Shown here: one piece after another, positions 24,546-35,183 of the stretch
Layout of the letters: each line of letters opens with the position of its first letter
Position numbering within the stretch: the first letter of the stretch is position 1
Assembly (NCBI GenBank): GCA_009746045.1
Contig: RPFO01000670.1
Location: 517,954 to 581,953 of the forward strand
DNA: 64,000 bases
Direction of reading: 5' to 3'
From: Mesostigma viride
Taxonomy: Eukaryota; Streptophyta; Mesostigmatophyceae; Mesostigmatales; Mesostigmataceae
Program-made: the position numbers and the translations under genes
The notes under the pieces: model-generated
Database searches by the model: none
What the model was told of the DNA's origin: nothing
Seen by the model: only the letters and a program-made list of their open reading frames with translations

Positions 24546-27500
24546 TGTGTGTGTGTGGGCGCGCGCCCGCGTGTGTGTTGGGGGGCGAAAAGGGCATGCG
24601 TGTCAGTATAAGGGGTTTGGACGCACGTAACGCCCTCCCACACCGGGGGCCATCACCAGCATGTGCATGCATTCGCCGAGCCTTGGCAGCGCCCACTTGT
24701 GGCACAGTCATGGCCCGCATGCTATCGTGGGGATTGCCGTGGGAAGCCGTAGTGGAGCAAGGGTCCAGGAGCAAGGGCCCAGCCTCGCCATGCGGAGATG
24801 GGAGGGTGGCAGGACTCTGTTCCCGCGCGGGAGCATCCACCAACGCGCCGCGCCACCTGCCCTGAAGCACAGCACTGACCCCAGGGCTTCCTTCAATGTC
24901 TTGACCTCATGCTGGAACATTGCTAGCACACGATGCTCCCAGACTCAAGTCCCCACCTTTGCACCGAAATAATTGCCCCCCGCCCCCGCGCACCTTTTCG
25001 TGGATGTAGCGGTCGATGGCATCGGCCAGCCGCTGCCGCATCTCTGACTCCGACAAGACGACTCCCGACTCCCGCTGCGTGGAAGAGAGGCAGCGCACAC
25101 GACAGCAGTTGCCAGAATAAGCCACCACGCATATGCCAGGGGACGCAAGACGCGGGCTTGACAGAGGGGGGTGGGCATGACAGAGGGGGGTGGGCATGAC
25201 AGAGGGGGGTGGGCATGACAGAGGGGGGTGGGCATGACAGAGGGGGGTGGGCATGACAGAGGGGGGTGGGCATGACAGAGGGGGGTGGGCATGACACAGG
25301 GGGGTGGGCATGACAGAGGGGGGTGGGCATGACAGAGGGGGGTGGGCATGACAGAGGGGCGTGGGCATGACACAGGGGGGTGGGCATGACAGAGGGGGAG
25401 CCCACCCGCTATCCAGCCTGACAAGCACAGCCTGCTCCCTTGCCCTCCCATTACCATGCCTCACAACATGTATCTCCCACACCAGGTCGTGGGCTCATCC
25501 AGTGGACATGGGTATTTAACCGCTTACACAACTTCAACCACTGGAGAGTGATTGCCCTGCAAAACTGCAGCCATCGCAGGAACAGGCCAAGGCAAGAACT
25601 CCATGGATGGGCGTATCGCGCCGCAAGGCTCCATTGGGCCAAGATTATGGCAGAACTGTTTGTTTTGCAGCCCCCCCCCCCACACACACACACACTAATC
25701 AGCTCGACTTGCTCGCAAGCACTCAACAGAGCCAGTGAGCATGTGCCTTTTTGTGTGCGTGTGTGCTTGTGTGCTTGTGCCTGCTTGTGCGCACGTGCAC
25801 ACTAGTGCGCTCCTATGTCCTCTAATGTGCTTGTTTTGCCCGTGCGCTGCCTCACCTGGTCTACTGACGCCACCAGCCGCTTGAGGTGCTTCACCGCATT
25901 GCCCATGCTGGGGCATGTCACGCCATGATGCAACGCCACGCCAGGCGATGATATAAGGCCACGCCATGTGGAAATGGATAGCCATGCCACGGGGGAGGGG
26001 GACCGCGCCATGGGGGGGTGGGCAGGTGGGGGCGGGAAGAAGGTGATGGGGAGGATGGGATAGCGCACAGGGAGGGTGAGACATACAGAAAGGGTCATCT
26101 TGAAACCCCCACAGCGATGAGAGTGTCCCTGACCACCCTACCGGCACGCTTATACCCCACATGAGCATGCCGGCAGCTATAGGCATGCGTGCGCGTGTCC
26201 GTTTGTACCGAGAGCCAGCATCCTTGATTGTCATCCTTCGTCATAGTACGGCTGCGTGTTCCAGCGTAGGCAATAAGAACATCCCCTGGGAAGAGATAGC
26301 CTCACGAGCGCATGCACCAAACCATTGCTGAGGTGGGAGTTAAGTTCTTTACAGGCAGTCCCTCGCGTGACTCGTTCACTGCTGGTCGCGGTGGAGCCCT
26401 TGCATGCCGGGCATGCAGGATCCAGGGCCCAGCATGATGCCGGCCCCACCCAGCCCACCTACCCATGCCACCTGAGCATATGCGTGGGTGGGAGACGAGG
26501 GCGCATGTGCGCACGACGCACTCGGACTCACATGGGCCGGCGGGTTGCCTTACCTGACACACATGGGCCTGCAGGTTGCCTTACCTGACACACATGGGCC
26601 GGCGGGTTGCCTTACCTGACACACATGGGCCCGCGGGTCGCCTTACCTGACACACATGGGCCGGCATGTGACGAGGAAAGAGATCATGGTGTTGAGGCGG
26701 TTGCCCAGGTCGCGCGAGAAGGACTTGTGTGGTGGCAGCACGTAGTCCTCGATCACTTGCCTGCCGATGAGCGCAAGGGGAGGAGGGACACGTTGGTTGG
26801 TTGGTTGGTTGGTTGGTTGGTTGGTTGGTTGGTTGGTTGGTTGGTTGGTCGGTTGGTCGGTCGGTCGGTCGGTCGGTCGGTCGGTCGGTCGGTCGGTCGG
26901 TCGGTCGGTCGGTCGGTCGGTCGGTCGGTCGGTCGGTCGGTCGGTCGGTCGGTCGGTCGGTCGGTCGGTCGGTCGGTCGGTCGGTCGGTCGGTCGGTCGG
27001 TCGGTCGGTCGGTCGGTCGGTCGGTCGGTCGGTCGGTCGGTCGGTCGGTCGGTCGGTCGGTCGGTCGGTCGGTCGGTCGGTCGGTTGGTTGGTTGGTTGG
27101 TTGGTTGGTTGGTTGGTTGGTTGGTTGGTTGGTTGGTTGGTTGGTTGGTTGGTGGGTTGGTTGGTGGGTTGGTTGGTGGGTTGGTTGGTGGGTTGGTTGG
27201 TGGGTTGGTTGGTGGGTTGGTTGGTGGGTTGGTTGGTGGGTTGGTTGGTGGGTTGGTTGGTTGGTTGGTTGGTTGGTTGGTTGGTTGGTTGGTTGGTTGG
27301 TTGGTTGGTTGGTTGGTTGGTTGGTTGGTTGGTTGGTTGGTTGGTTGGTTGGTTGGTTGGTTGGTTGGTTGGTTGGTTGGTTGGTTGGTTGGTTGGTTGG
27401 TTGGTTGGTTGGTTGGTTGGTTGGTTGGTTGGTTGGTTGGTTGGTTGGTTGGTTGGTTGGTTGGTTGGTTGGTTGGTTGGTTGGTTGGTTGGTTGGTTGG

Positions 27501-30500
27501 TTGGTTGGTTGGTTGGTTGGTTGGTTGGTTGGTTGGTTGGTTGGTTGGTTGGTGGTTGGTTAAATAAGTTGGGTGTGTAGAGGGTGCAGTGCGGGAGGTT
27601 TGGGGTTGCAAAATAAGGGGGCACTGGCGGGTCAAGCAGCTGAGAGATCACAGAAGCTCTCGCAACACTTGCGCTGGGTGGGATGCAAGCTGTGGCCACG
27701 CAAGCTACACCAACGCTTCTCGCTCGTTCCTTTGATCCATCAAAGCGCAATTACATACCCGCGTGCACGCCATCGACTGTGCATCAACGCCTAGAATGCA
27801 TGAGTCTGGGCCACGCCAGCCGCTATTATGCCCCGAACACTTATAATGAACAACTTGGGAGGAGCCAAACACATCATGCGCGACCACCACGTTACAGCTG
27901 GCAGGCCAAGAGGGGCCATGTTCACAACAGCAAGCACACTTACAATTGGCACTTGCACCACATGCATGCAAGCCTTCCCCCCCCCCCCCCCCCATCTTGT
28001 TTGTTTAGCCTGCAGCGTGTACTCGAAAACCAGTCCCATACTTGAGCGCCTCGAGCACCCCCACCTCCCACCTCCTGCATCTGTTGCAGTTGCTAGCATT
28101 TCATACTTTCCTTTCCTCAACCCACACTTGCCTTCAACCCGCACCTTACTGCTGCGCCTCGAGCATGCTGCGGGCCCCACCCTACCTATTGCACACCATC
28201 CACCGCGCATCATGTGACCCTCTCCCTTACTTGAGCGCCTCGAGCATGCTGCGGCAGCGCGCGTTGGATCCCACGATTGTCCCCTCCGCGTACTTGAGGC
28301 CCAGCTGGTGTGGGTGGCAGCAGCCAGAAAATAAGGCAAGGGGGCCAGCCGCCAGCACACAAAGGCCATGGGACGAGCCGCCAGCACACAAAGGCAATGG
28401 GACGAGCCGCCAGCACCAGGAGTCCAGTGCCCCGCGGCCAAACAGATGCAAGAAAGACACAGGGTGGCGTACAGACAACAAGCGGGCGAGGGTCGGAGAT
28501 GTGTTGCGCACACATGCAGACATGCACACAGAAGAGACGGCGGTAAGCCGCGCATCTACCTTATGAATGCATTCAGGGGCATGTGCGAAACAAGGGCAGT
28601 TTCTGGCCGAAAGGGAGCGGTGGAGGAAACGTGCAGCAGCCGACCCATGATTCGCCCATCCAGGGCGAGACCGGACCGACTCAACACGCGATATCGTCCA
28701 CGCCATCCAGACAAGACCACAGAGTCAGGAAAGTGCATTCCAACGTGACAGGGGAAGGGACAACGACGGCCGGCTCATTCCTTGGCACGGTTACGTCGGG
28801 GGGTGGGGTAGAAAGGGCGGGCTCCACCACCCTACCGCTTGTAGTATTACATTTATACCAACCAACTTTTCCAGATTTTATACCAACCAACTTTTCCAGA
28901 TTTTATATCAACCAACTTTTCCAGATTTTATATCAACCGACTTTTCCAGATTTTATATCAACCAACTTTTCCAGATTTTATATCAACCACCTTTTCCAGA
29001 TTTTATATCCACCAACTTTTCCAGATTTCATATCCACCAACTTTTCCAGATTTTATATCAACCAACTTTTCCAGATTTTATACCAACCAACTTTTCCTGA
29101 TTTTACATCAACAAACTTTTCCAGATTTTATATCAACCAACTTTTCCACATTTTATACCAACCAACTTTTCGAGAATTTATATCAACAAACTTTTCCAGA
29201 TTTTATATCAACAAACTTTTCCAGATTCTATATCAACCAACTTTTCCACATTTTATACCAACCAACTTTTCGAGATTTTATATCAACAAACTTTTCCAGA
29301 TTTTATATCAACCAACTTTTCCAGATTTTATATCAACCAACTTTTCCAGATTTCATATCGACCAACTTTTCCAGATTTTACATCAACCAACTTTTCCAGA
29401 TTTTATATCAACCAACTTTTCCAGATTTTATATCGACCAACTTTTCCAGATTTTATATCAACCAACTTTTCCAGATTTTATACCAACAAACTTTTCCAGA
29501 TTTTATAACTAACCAATCTTGCCCAAATCATGATTCTATTTGGATTAAAAGCTACCCTGCATGAACCCTACCGCACGGTTGATGCGAAAGACAACAACTG
29601 GCAGGGCGCCGTGTGCGGGCTACAGTTTGTCTGGATCAAGACGGGACACTGGCAACGAGGGATCTGTACCCAGGCAGGTTGTGGCCAAGCCTTGCATGGC
29701 CCTGCATGCGACAATCCTCCAGGGTGGCGCCGCCGGCACCCAGACCACCGGATATCCTTGCAATGCCCGCCCACACCGCCCACATGGCAGCGCCACGACG
29801 CTGGGGCAATCCCACCACGTGCCGTAGCCAGCAACCCCGCCTACCGCGGTGTCGACCCACCCTCATAAAGCACCTGCCGCGTTGACAAGCCACCCTAGTA
29901 AGCCACCTACCCTGTTGTCGACAAGCGTGCCACCTACCGCGGTGATGGCGGGGTGGAACTGGGTGGTGCTGAAGCCAATGCGGCGCACGGTGTTCTGGAG
30001 CGCCTCACGGTCAAACTGGGCACAGGGCAAGAAACGCACGACCACGCAGCAAAGGCACACAGCAGGGGGGGCTGTCAGGGGCACTCAGCAGGTGGCACAG
30101 AGCAGGAAAGGGCCGGAAATGGGGGATGTTTAGGGTGGGGAAAGAGGACAGACGAGCGCACGAAAAAATGGACAAGGATGCCAAACCATGGTCCGATAAG
30201 TGCACTGTGGCATGGTCCGGTATGCGTGTGCAGGACTAGGTAGCAGGGCCGCAGCAGGGGAGGCCTGTTTGCTGATGGAAACAACGCCATGACTGCTATG
30301 TGCTGCTTTGCTGGCGCAAGGCGTGTAGCGGCGGTTGAAGTGTAGAGATAAGGACGCATGACTCTAGAGATGGAGACGGGCCCCAAAAGAGATAAGGACG
30401 CATGACTCTAGAGATGGAGACGGGCCCCAAAAGAGATAAGGACGCATGACTCTAGAGATGGAGACGGGCCCCAAAAGAGATAAGGACGCATGAATAAAGA

Positions 30501-32426
30501 GATGGAGCGGGCCCCACTAGTGGACGCATGGCTTTTGACAACGGGGCGACCCACCACCCACGGGGGTGGATACGGGGGTGGATCCCCACGGTTCGCGCAC
30601 ACAAGAGACCTATCATCGACGCCATGACCTATTATCGTCAATGTCGGTGAAGCGGAGGCATGGACACCAGTCAAATAAGCGTATGGGCTGGCTAATGTGG
30701 GCACAATGGAGCAATGCAATGGCGCAGGATGGCTATGAGTGCATGGCTGCACGCAGGGGCGATCCTCATGGCCACGTGCATGGCAACCACCCCGACCGTG
30801 GGCCCAGCGGCCCAAGCTCACCCGTGGCAGGTGTAAAATTAACTCTCACCTGTGGCAGATGCAAGAATAACTCTCACCTGTGGAAGGTGCGAGAATAACT
30901 CCACGGCTTTGGAGGATGCGGCGGGCTGTGGCACGCCTGTCTTCTTGGCTTGCTTCGCCACCTGTGCGAGGTGTAGGGCGCAGGGTGTGATGTGTAGGGT
31001 TCAGGGTGCAGGGTTTGAATGCAGCGATGAGCTCGAGGTAGACGTGCCATCAGGCTTGGAGAGGGAAGGCGGCAGCGGGGGCAACGTCGTGGGGAAAGGA
31101 TGGAACATGCATGGCGATGTATGATGGTCCAGATGCCATGAGCCACATGCGCTGTCTCACCACTTAGCGCCCCACTATCGCAGCATGTGTAGGTGGCGTA
31201 GGCCCCAGCAGGCTTGCATGCGTGCCACCTGGCAGTGCCACCGCCCCTAATCTTCTAGCGTGCACGGGACGTGGGGGCATGAGGGGGGCAACGAGTGTGG
31301 CCACCCGCGGCACACCCCCTAGGTACAGGGGAGTTCCCATGACGGCGGGCACACACACACATTCCATGCAGACAACACAATTGAGTCCCGATATCACGGG
31401 AATCCAACTATAATCTAAAGCGGATGACTTGAAAAGCCATAGGCCACCTCGTCTATCCCAGCCCCGCCCCGTATAACCCCAACCCACCCAGTGTGTGCAT
31501 CCACCAACGTGCTGTCATCACCCTGCTGTCATCAAGGTGTGCACCCACCTGCTTGTCATCCCACCCACCTGCTTCTTGTCGTCAAACTGCAGCCGCACGC
31601 CCGGCCGTGCGGCCTTGGTGCTGGCCTCCTTGGCCGACGCGCCTCCCCCGCTGGCCTCCCTCGCGCCCAGGTTGTTGCTGCTGCTCTGGCGCTCGGGCGC
31701 ACGCGGCTCGGCCGCCTTGGCCGCCGGCTTGGGAGGGGACCCGCCCGCCCCTGAGGGTACCTGGCGCGAGGCCTCTTTGGCAGCGCGCTGTGCTTCCTGG
31801 ATCGCCCGTCGCTCCGCGCGAGTGGGGCGAGGTTTCTCCTCAGGAGGGGGGCGCGTCGAGGGGGCCCGGGGGCCATCACCACCGGTGGCAGGGGTGCCTT
31901 TGCTGCTGCTGGAGCCAGGTTCCGCCGCCGCAGGTTTGGGAACGGATGCCGGCGTGGATGCGACGTGGGACGCGTCGCCGGTGGGCGTCGCGGCGCCCTG
32001 GGCCGGCACCTTGGAGGGGGTGATCACGGGCTGCTGAGCTACCGCGGCTGGGGCCGCCGTTAGGGCGGCTTGGTTGCTAGAAGATGTGCGAGAAGTTACC
32101 TCCAGAGGCGGCTTTTCCTGCGCAGCATCCTTTTTGAAGGCGTACGAACTGGAAGCTAGCGAGTCAGTCCGTGAAAACACGGCTTCCGCCGTGGTGCCCG
32201 AGCTCGTTGCAGGCGGGGACTCCGGAACGTGGTCCGAGCTCAGCAATGCGGGCGGAATGATGACCGGAGATGGCTCGATGTCCATCTTGTCATGCACCGT
32301 CGGCGGAAGAGGCACCGGTATAGGAGACGACATCTCCTTGCCAGTATTGAACCCCACGGTTCGCACCCTGGGGTCGCTCGGAGCACGGGATATGGGAGGG
32401 TGAGGTGGCATGTTCCTGTCCGCCAT
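17808..32426 (-). CDS. EIF2B4: Translation initiation factor eIF2B subunit delta
   Basis: Sixteen GT-AG exons, in transcription order: 32426-31569, 30961-30878, 30015-29938, 28304-28231, 26760-26647, 25907-25856, 25074-24994, 24377-24298, 23525-23459, 23071-23019, 22114-22048, 21371-21297, 20434-20338, 20044-19948, 18454-18400, 17876-17808. They sum to 2001 nt, in frame, 666 residues. The N-terminus (1-286) is a Pro/Ser/Ala-rich arm ending in the lysine/arginine-rich [16 protein letters not shown] block (about 202-217). The rest is the Rossmann-like IF-2B regulatory domain: [144 protein letters not shown]. In the eIF2B decamer delta sits in the regulatory core that reads phosphorylated eIF2-alpha. 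The start is the ATG at 32426. The same frame extends upstream only to a non-ATG codon. Confidence 0.95.
21179..21310. repeat. 41-bp tandem copies of eIF2B delta exon 12 end and donor
   Basis: CAGTGGAT starts at 21179, 21220, 21261 and 21302, exactly 41 bp apart. On the gene strand each full unit ends CATCCACTGCCATG followed by GTAGGC or GTAGGT. The first unit (exon end at 21297) is the real exon 12 boundary. The others lie in intron 12. Confidence 0.95.
24403..24560. repeat. TG/CA dinucleotide microsatellite
   Basis: A nearly pure TG run with occasional CG, in eIF2B delta intron 7, just upstream (minus strand) of exon 24377-24298. Confidence 0.95.
25155..25400. repeat. 19-bp minisatellite, about 13 copies
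   Basis: Units of TGACAGAGGGGGGTGGGCA in eIF2B delta intron 6, ending about 80 bp before the acceptor of exon 25074-24994. Confidence 0.93.
26524..26663. repeat. 31-bp tandem copies of eIF2B delta exon 5 end and donor
   Basis: CCTTACC (donor complement) starts at 26548, 26579, 26610 and 26641, exactly 31 bp apart. On the gene strand each unit reads GGCCCATGTGTGTCAG followed by GTAAGGC. The 26641 unit is the real exon 5 boundary (TCRPMCV). A fifth, diverged unit (GGCCCATGTGAGTCC) follows. Confidence 0.96.
26793..27563. repeat. (GGTT)n / (GGTC)n tetranucleotide array in blocks
   Basis: About 770 bp in eIF2B delta intron 4. A short GGTT block is followed by a roughly 250-bp pure GGTC block, GGTT again, a stretch of (GGTTGGTGG-type) 12-mers, then a long pure GGTT block. 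Reading it in three frames gives WLVG/GRSV/PTNQ repeats that are not proteins. Confidence 0.96.
28038..28256. repeat. Three dispersed copies of eIF2B delta exon 4 end
   Basis: The true exon end complement (ACTTGAGCGCCTCGAGCATG, 28229-28256) recurs at about 28146-28172 (GCGCCTCGAGCATGCTGCGG) and 28038-28058 (ACTTGAGCGCCTCGAGCA) in intron 4. On the gene strand the copies carry GTAAGG or GTATGG at the donor position. Confidence 0.85.
28850..29510. repeat. 25-bp AT-rich minisatellite, about 26 copies
   Basis: Units of ACCAACTTTTCCAGATTTTA plus TATCA, with point variants, in eIF2B delta intron 3. It is AT-rich in contrast to its GC-rich surroundings. Confidence 0.95.
30345..30510. repeat. 44-bp tandem repeat, nearly 4 copies
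   Basis: AGGACGCATG starts at 30351, 30395, 30439 and 30483, 44 bp apart, with GACTCTAGAGATGGAGACGG between. It lies in eIF2B delta intron 2. Confidence 0.95.
30817..30905. repeat. 28-bp tandem copies of eIF2B delta exon 2 end and donor
   Basis: CTCACC (donor complement) at 30817, 30845 and 30873, 28 bp apart. Gene-strand units read GTTATTCTCGCACCTTCCAC then AG|GTGAGA. The first is the real boundary (ELFSHLPQ). The second also ends CACAG|GTGAGA. The third ends CACGG|GTGAGC. Confidence 0.95.
31500..31585. repeat. 20-bp degenerate copies of eIF2B delta exon 1 end and donor
   Basis: Gene-strand GACAAGAAGCAG|GTGGGT (true boundary at 31569) is followed 20 bp later by GACAAGCAG|GTGGGT, then by two shorter, weaker copies (TGATGACAGCA). 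Confidence 0.8.
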
Positions 32427-33443
32427 TTCGTCGGACCTGGTCAATTCAAGACTTTTGTTCTTACTATGCTATGTTTCTCTAACAATGCCAACTACCAGTG
32501 CTTGCAGACATCAGCTCTCAAAACGAGCTAGCTGGTAGATTTACTCGAAGGTAATATCTTCCCCTAACGTGACATCGGAAACCACATGCTACAAGGATTT
32601 ACCGTCGATCCAAGTTTGCGCAATGGCAATTTTAGTGGTCGTGCAAAAATGCTAGGTTAGCAGTGTGTCATTACTCCATGGCCGCCCCGTTGAGCCAGGC
32701 TGCACGAACGCCGAGTAATCATCGTCACCAATTGCGCACGAATGAATGTTACATTGAAGGTACAGTACTTACCCAAGCGACAAGGAACTATGCAGAGTCA
32801 TACCCATAGTACCACTATACTAGATTTTATAGCCAATAAATTTAATACCCAAATACCGATTCTGATTTCCTCTCAGCATTATGAATAGATACTCGAAATA
32901 GATCTCAATTGGCTATGGAAGTGACGGAACGACCATCAACTGCTCAGACGAGCGAAAAGATCAAGTCAAGACTCAAGACTCACAACCTGTCTGGCTAGTG
33001 GCTACGCCCGGCGTGGGAATTGGGATCCTACAACCACAACAACTTGAAAGTTTAAGTTATCCACGTCCAGGACACGTCGATGAGCCTGCTGCTCGAGCAC
33101 TTTCAGAACAGGAAAACAGGTAAGGAAACATTTGCGATGGCGGATTAACCAAGTCGCAAAAGTTGGTACCGCTAATTTATTTGAGGCAAGTTAAACGCCC
33201 TTATTTAAGTCTAGCAAGGGCGAGATTGGCCATAGACGCCGTTTTCTTCAAGATTTTTTGCTTCTACGGGCAGTGCAATGTCCCCTAGCTGACGGTCAGC
33301 ACACGTCGAGAGAGTTATTGGCAAGCTTCCGCACGAGTGTGAAAAAATTTTGCTTAGCAACGTGCATTCTTTATCTCCGTGTGCGGTGATACATGCTTTA
33401 TATGCTTTTGTAATCGGAAAAGAAATGAAGTTTGGCACCCCGC
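32427..33443. other. Divergent intergenic region between eIF2B delta and the Nudix gene
   Basis: About 1 kb, AT-richer than the genes, with no open frame of note and no recognised repeat. It must hold both promoters if the starts are right. I see no convincing TATA element at either end. Confidence 0.6.
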
Positions 33444-35183
33444 ATGCCGGGCTTCCGTCTTCCCGTTCCGTCTGCCAATTTTCCTGGCATCTGCTGCACG
33501 CCGGCCATCATGCATAATTATTACACGCGTGTTAAAAACTTGACAGAATACAGAGCGGCAGGCATTCTGCCTTTCACATGCAACGCAGTGGGCGAGATTG
33601 TCGTCCTGCTCGGGGCGGAGAGAGCCAAGCCGCGAAGATATGCTGCTCGTCACCCGCGCATTACGCTCCCTGACACCGGTGCTTCTGTGGCGTCGGGAAC
33701 GAAGCCCTGCGGCCGCGGGCGGGGAGGCGGTCTTTTGCCATGGCGCGATTTCGGCGGCTCGAGGGAGGCTCAGGATGCGGATTGCGAGGCCACCGCGGCA
33801 CGGGAATTCAGCGAGGAGACCCTGGGGATGTTTGGCGGTGCCTCCATGGATTCCCGCAGCATCGCGCATTCCACAGAACGCATGGCGTCGGCTCTTCGGC
33901 TCCATCGCAGCGACACTACGCCCACCGATGTGCTGCGCATTGAGAGCGTACCCGACGGCAGCAGAACCGCAAACCTGGGCAAGTACGTCATGTTCGTCGC
34001 GCGCGTGGCGTTCCTGGACCCACTGCTCCTGCGGTTGGCGGCGGCCGAGAACCACCTGCGCCGCTGCCTGCCCGGCTGCGAGGAGAAGGCGGACTTTGTG
34101 TGGGTGAGCGCGCTCAGCCTGCTGCACGCGGTGGAAGCCTCGGGAACATCCGGCAGCGGTAACTATCTGCCCAGCGCGCCCATCACCATGCCCAGCCCTG
34201 AGGGATTCGGCCCCAGGAGCCGCCACACGCGTCCCAAGGGCCTTGGGGAGGACCTCCCCCCCCTGCCGCTGCCGTGGCATGCCAGCGCACGCCCCTGCTC
34301 CTCATCCCCCGCGCACCCCCGCGGCCACGGTGGTAGTGGCACGCGGTTGCTGCTGGACCATGCGTTTGTGGCCACGTTGCGGACGGCAGTGGGGTCCGGC
34401 CAGCTGCGTGCGTTCTTCAACAGCCTGACACATGGCGTGCGTGCCGCGGTCACGCGCACGTGCCGCCTAGCCCCCACGCTGTCACCATGCACGACCCAAC
34501 CCCCCATGCCATATGCGTGCACAGCACAGGACACGGAGGAAAACCCCCAGACGCGTGGCGACATGCAAATGGGGGCAGGAGAACCCAATATTTCTACGGG
34601 GTCGTGCGGGAGCAGCAAACGTCTCGTGAACCACGCATGTGTGTGCGCCACTGCAGCCTCTAGCGTTGACGAGGGAAGCAGCGGCCGCGGTGACACGATC
34701 ACACCCAGAGGGGCGTTCGTGGTGGAACATGCCTCCCCCTTGTTCCCGCGACAAGCACTAACTGGCAGCCATGCGTGCTGGGATTCCCAACGGTTGTGTG
34801 GGAAGCTGGATGGCCCGCAGCAGGCCCATGAGGGCTGGCATGAGGGCGCTGGGATGGTGGCATTGCCCACCGGACTTGGTCACGCGTGCGTGGTTGGAAG
34901 GGTGGCTCCTGGGTGGCAAACGCCCACGGGCCACACGGACAATGGCCACCGTGTTCTGGAAGGAAACCATGGTCGAATCTCTAGACAGAGAGGCGGTCCA
35001 CGCAGGCATACCGATAGGGCCGGACACGCACGCGGGTGCCATGGCATCCATGGTGGCAGCATAAGCAAGCACCGTTCGCCCACCAGCCCGCTGCCGAACC
35101 CCAGCCACATGCTCTACTGGCTAATGCACCTGCGCAAGAGCGGGATGTTAGCAGAAGGGCAGGAGGGTGCGGTGTCGGCCTAG
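33444..35183 (+). CDS. Nudix hydrolase domain protein
   Basis: One open frame, 579 codons from the ATG at 33444. A second candidate ATG at 33510 begins MHNYYTRVKNLTEYRAAGIL and may be the true start. The first strand of a Nudix fold (YRAAGILPF...EIVVLLGAER) is followed by the Nudix box GGSREAQDADCEATAAREF then SEETLG (about residues 104-128). The REF.EE core is intact. The usual first box glutamate is replaced by an acidic D, as in the GG+RE..D variant of the family. Nudix enzymes cleave a nucleoside diphosphate linked to a variable group. The substrate cannot be told here. A basic, glycine-rich insert separates the first strand from the box. From about 34440 (donor-like GGC|GTGCGT) to about 35100 the frame turns low-complexity and reads like an unspliced intron. 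HMLYWLMHLRKSG at 35107-35145 looks like a final exon. Confidence 0.75.
   Translation: MPGFRLPVPSANFPGICCTPAIMHNYYTRVKNLTEYRAAGILPFTCNAVGEIVVLLGAERAKPRRYAARHPRITLPDTGASVASGTKPCGRGRGGGLLPWRDFGGSREAQDADCEATAAREFSEETLGMFGGASMDSRSIAHSTERMASALRLHRSDTTPTDVLRIESVPDGSRTANLGKYVMFVARVAFLDPLLLRLAAAENHLRRCLPGCEEKADFVWVSALSLLHAVEASGTSGSGNYLPSAPITMPSPEGFGPRSRHTRPKGLGEDLPPLPLPWHASARPCSSSPAHPRGHGGSGTRLLLDHAFVATLRTAVGSGQLRAFFNSLTHGVRAAVTRTCRLAPTLSPCTTQPPMPYACTAQDTEENPQTRGDMQMGAGEPNISTGSCGSSKRLVNHACVCATAASSVDEGSSGRGDTITPRGAFVVEHASPLFPRQALTGSHACWDSQRLCGKLDGPQQAHEGWHEGAGMVALPTGLGHACVVGRVAPGWQTPTGHTDNGHRVLEGNHGRISRQRGGPRRHTDRAGHARGCHGIHGGSISKHRSPTSPLPNPSHMLYWLMHLRKSGMLAEGQEGAVSA

Noticed and set aside
26581-27750. 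Long PTNQ/PTDR and WLVG/GRSV repeat proteins
   Set aside because: Translations of a GGTT/GGTC microsatellite within an eIF2B delta intron. One frame runs into the true exon 26760-26647, whose real coding part is only [12 protein letters not shown] onward.
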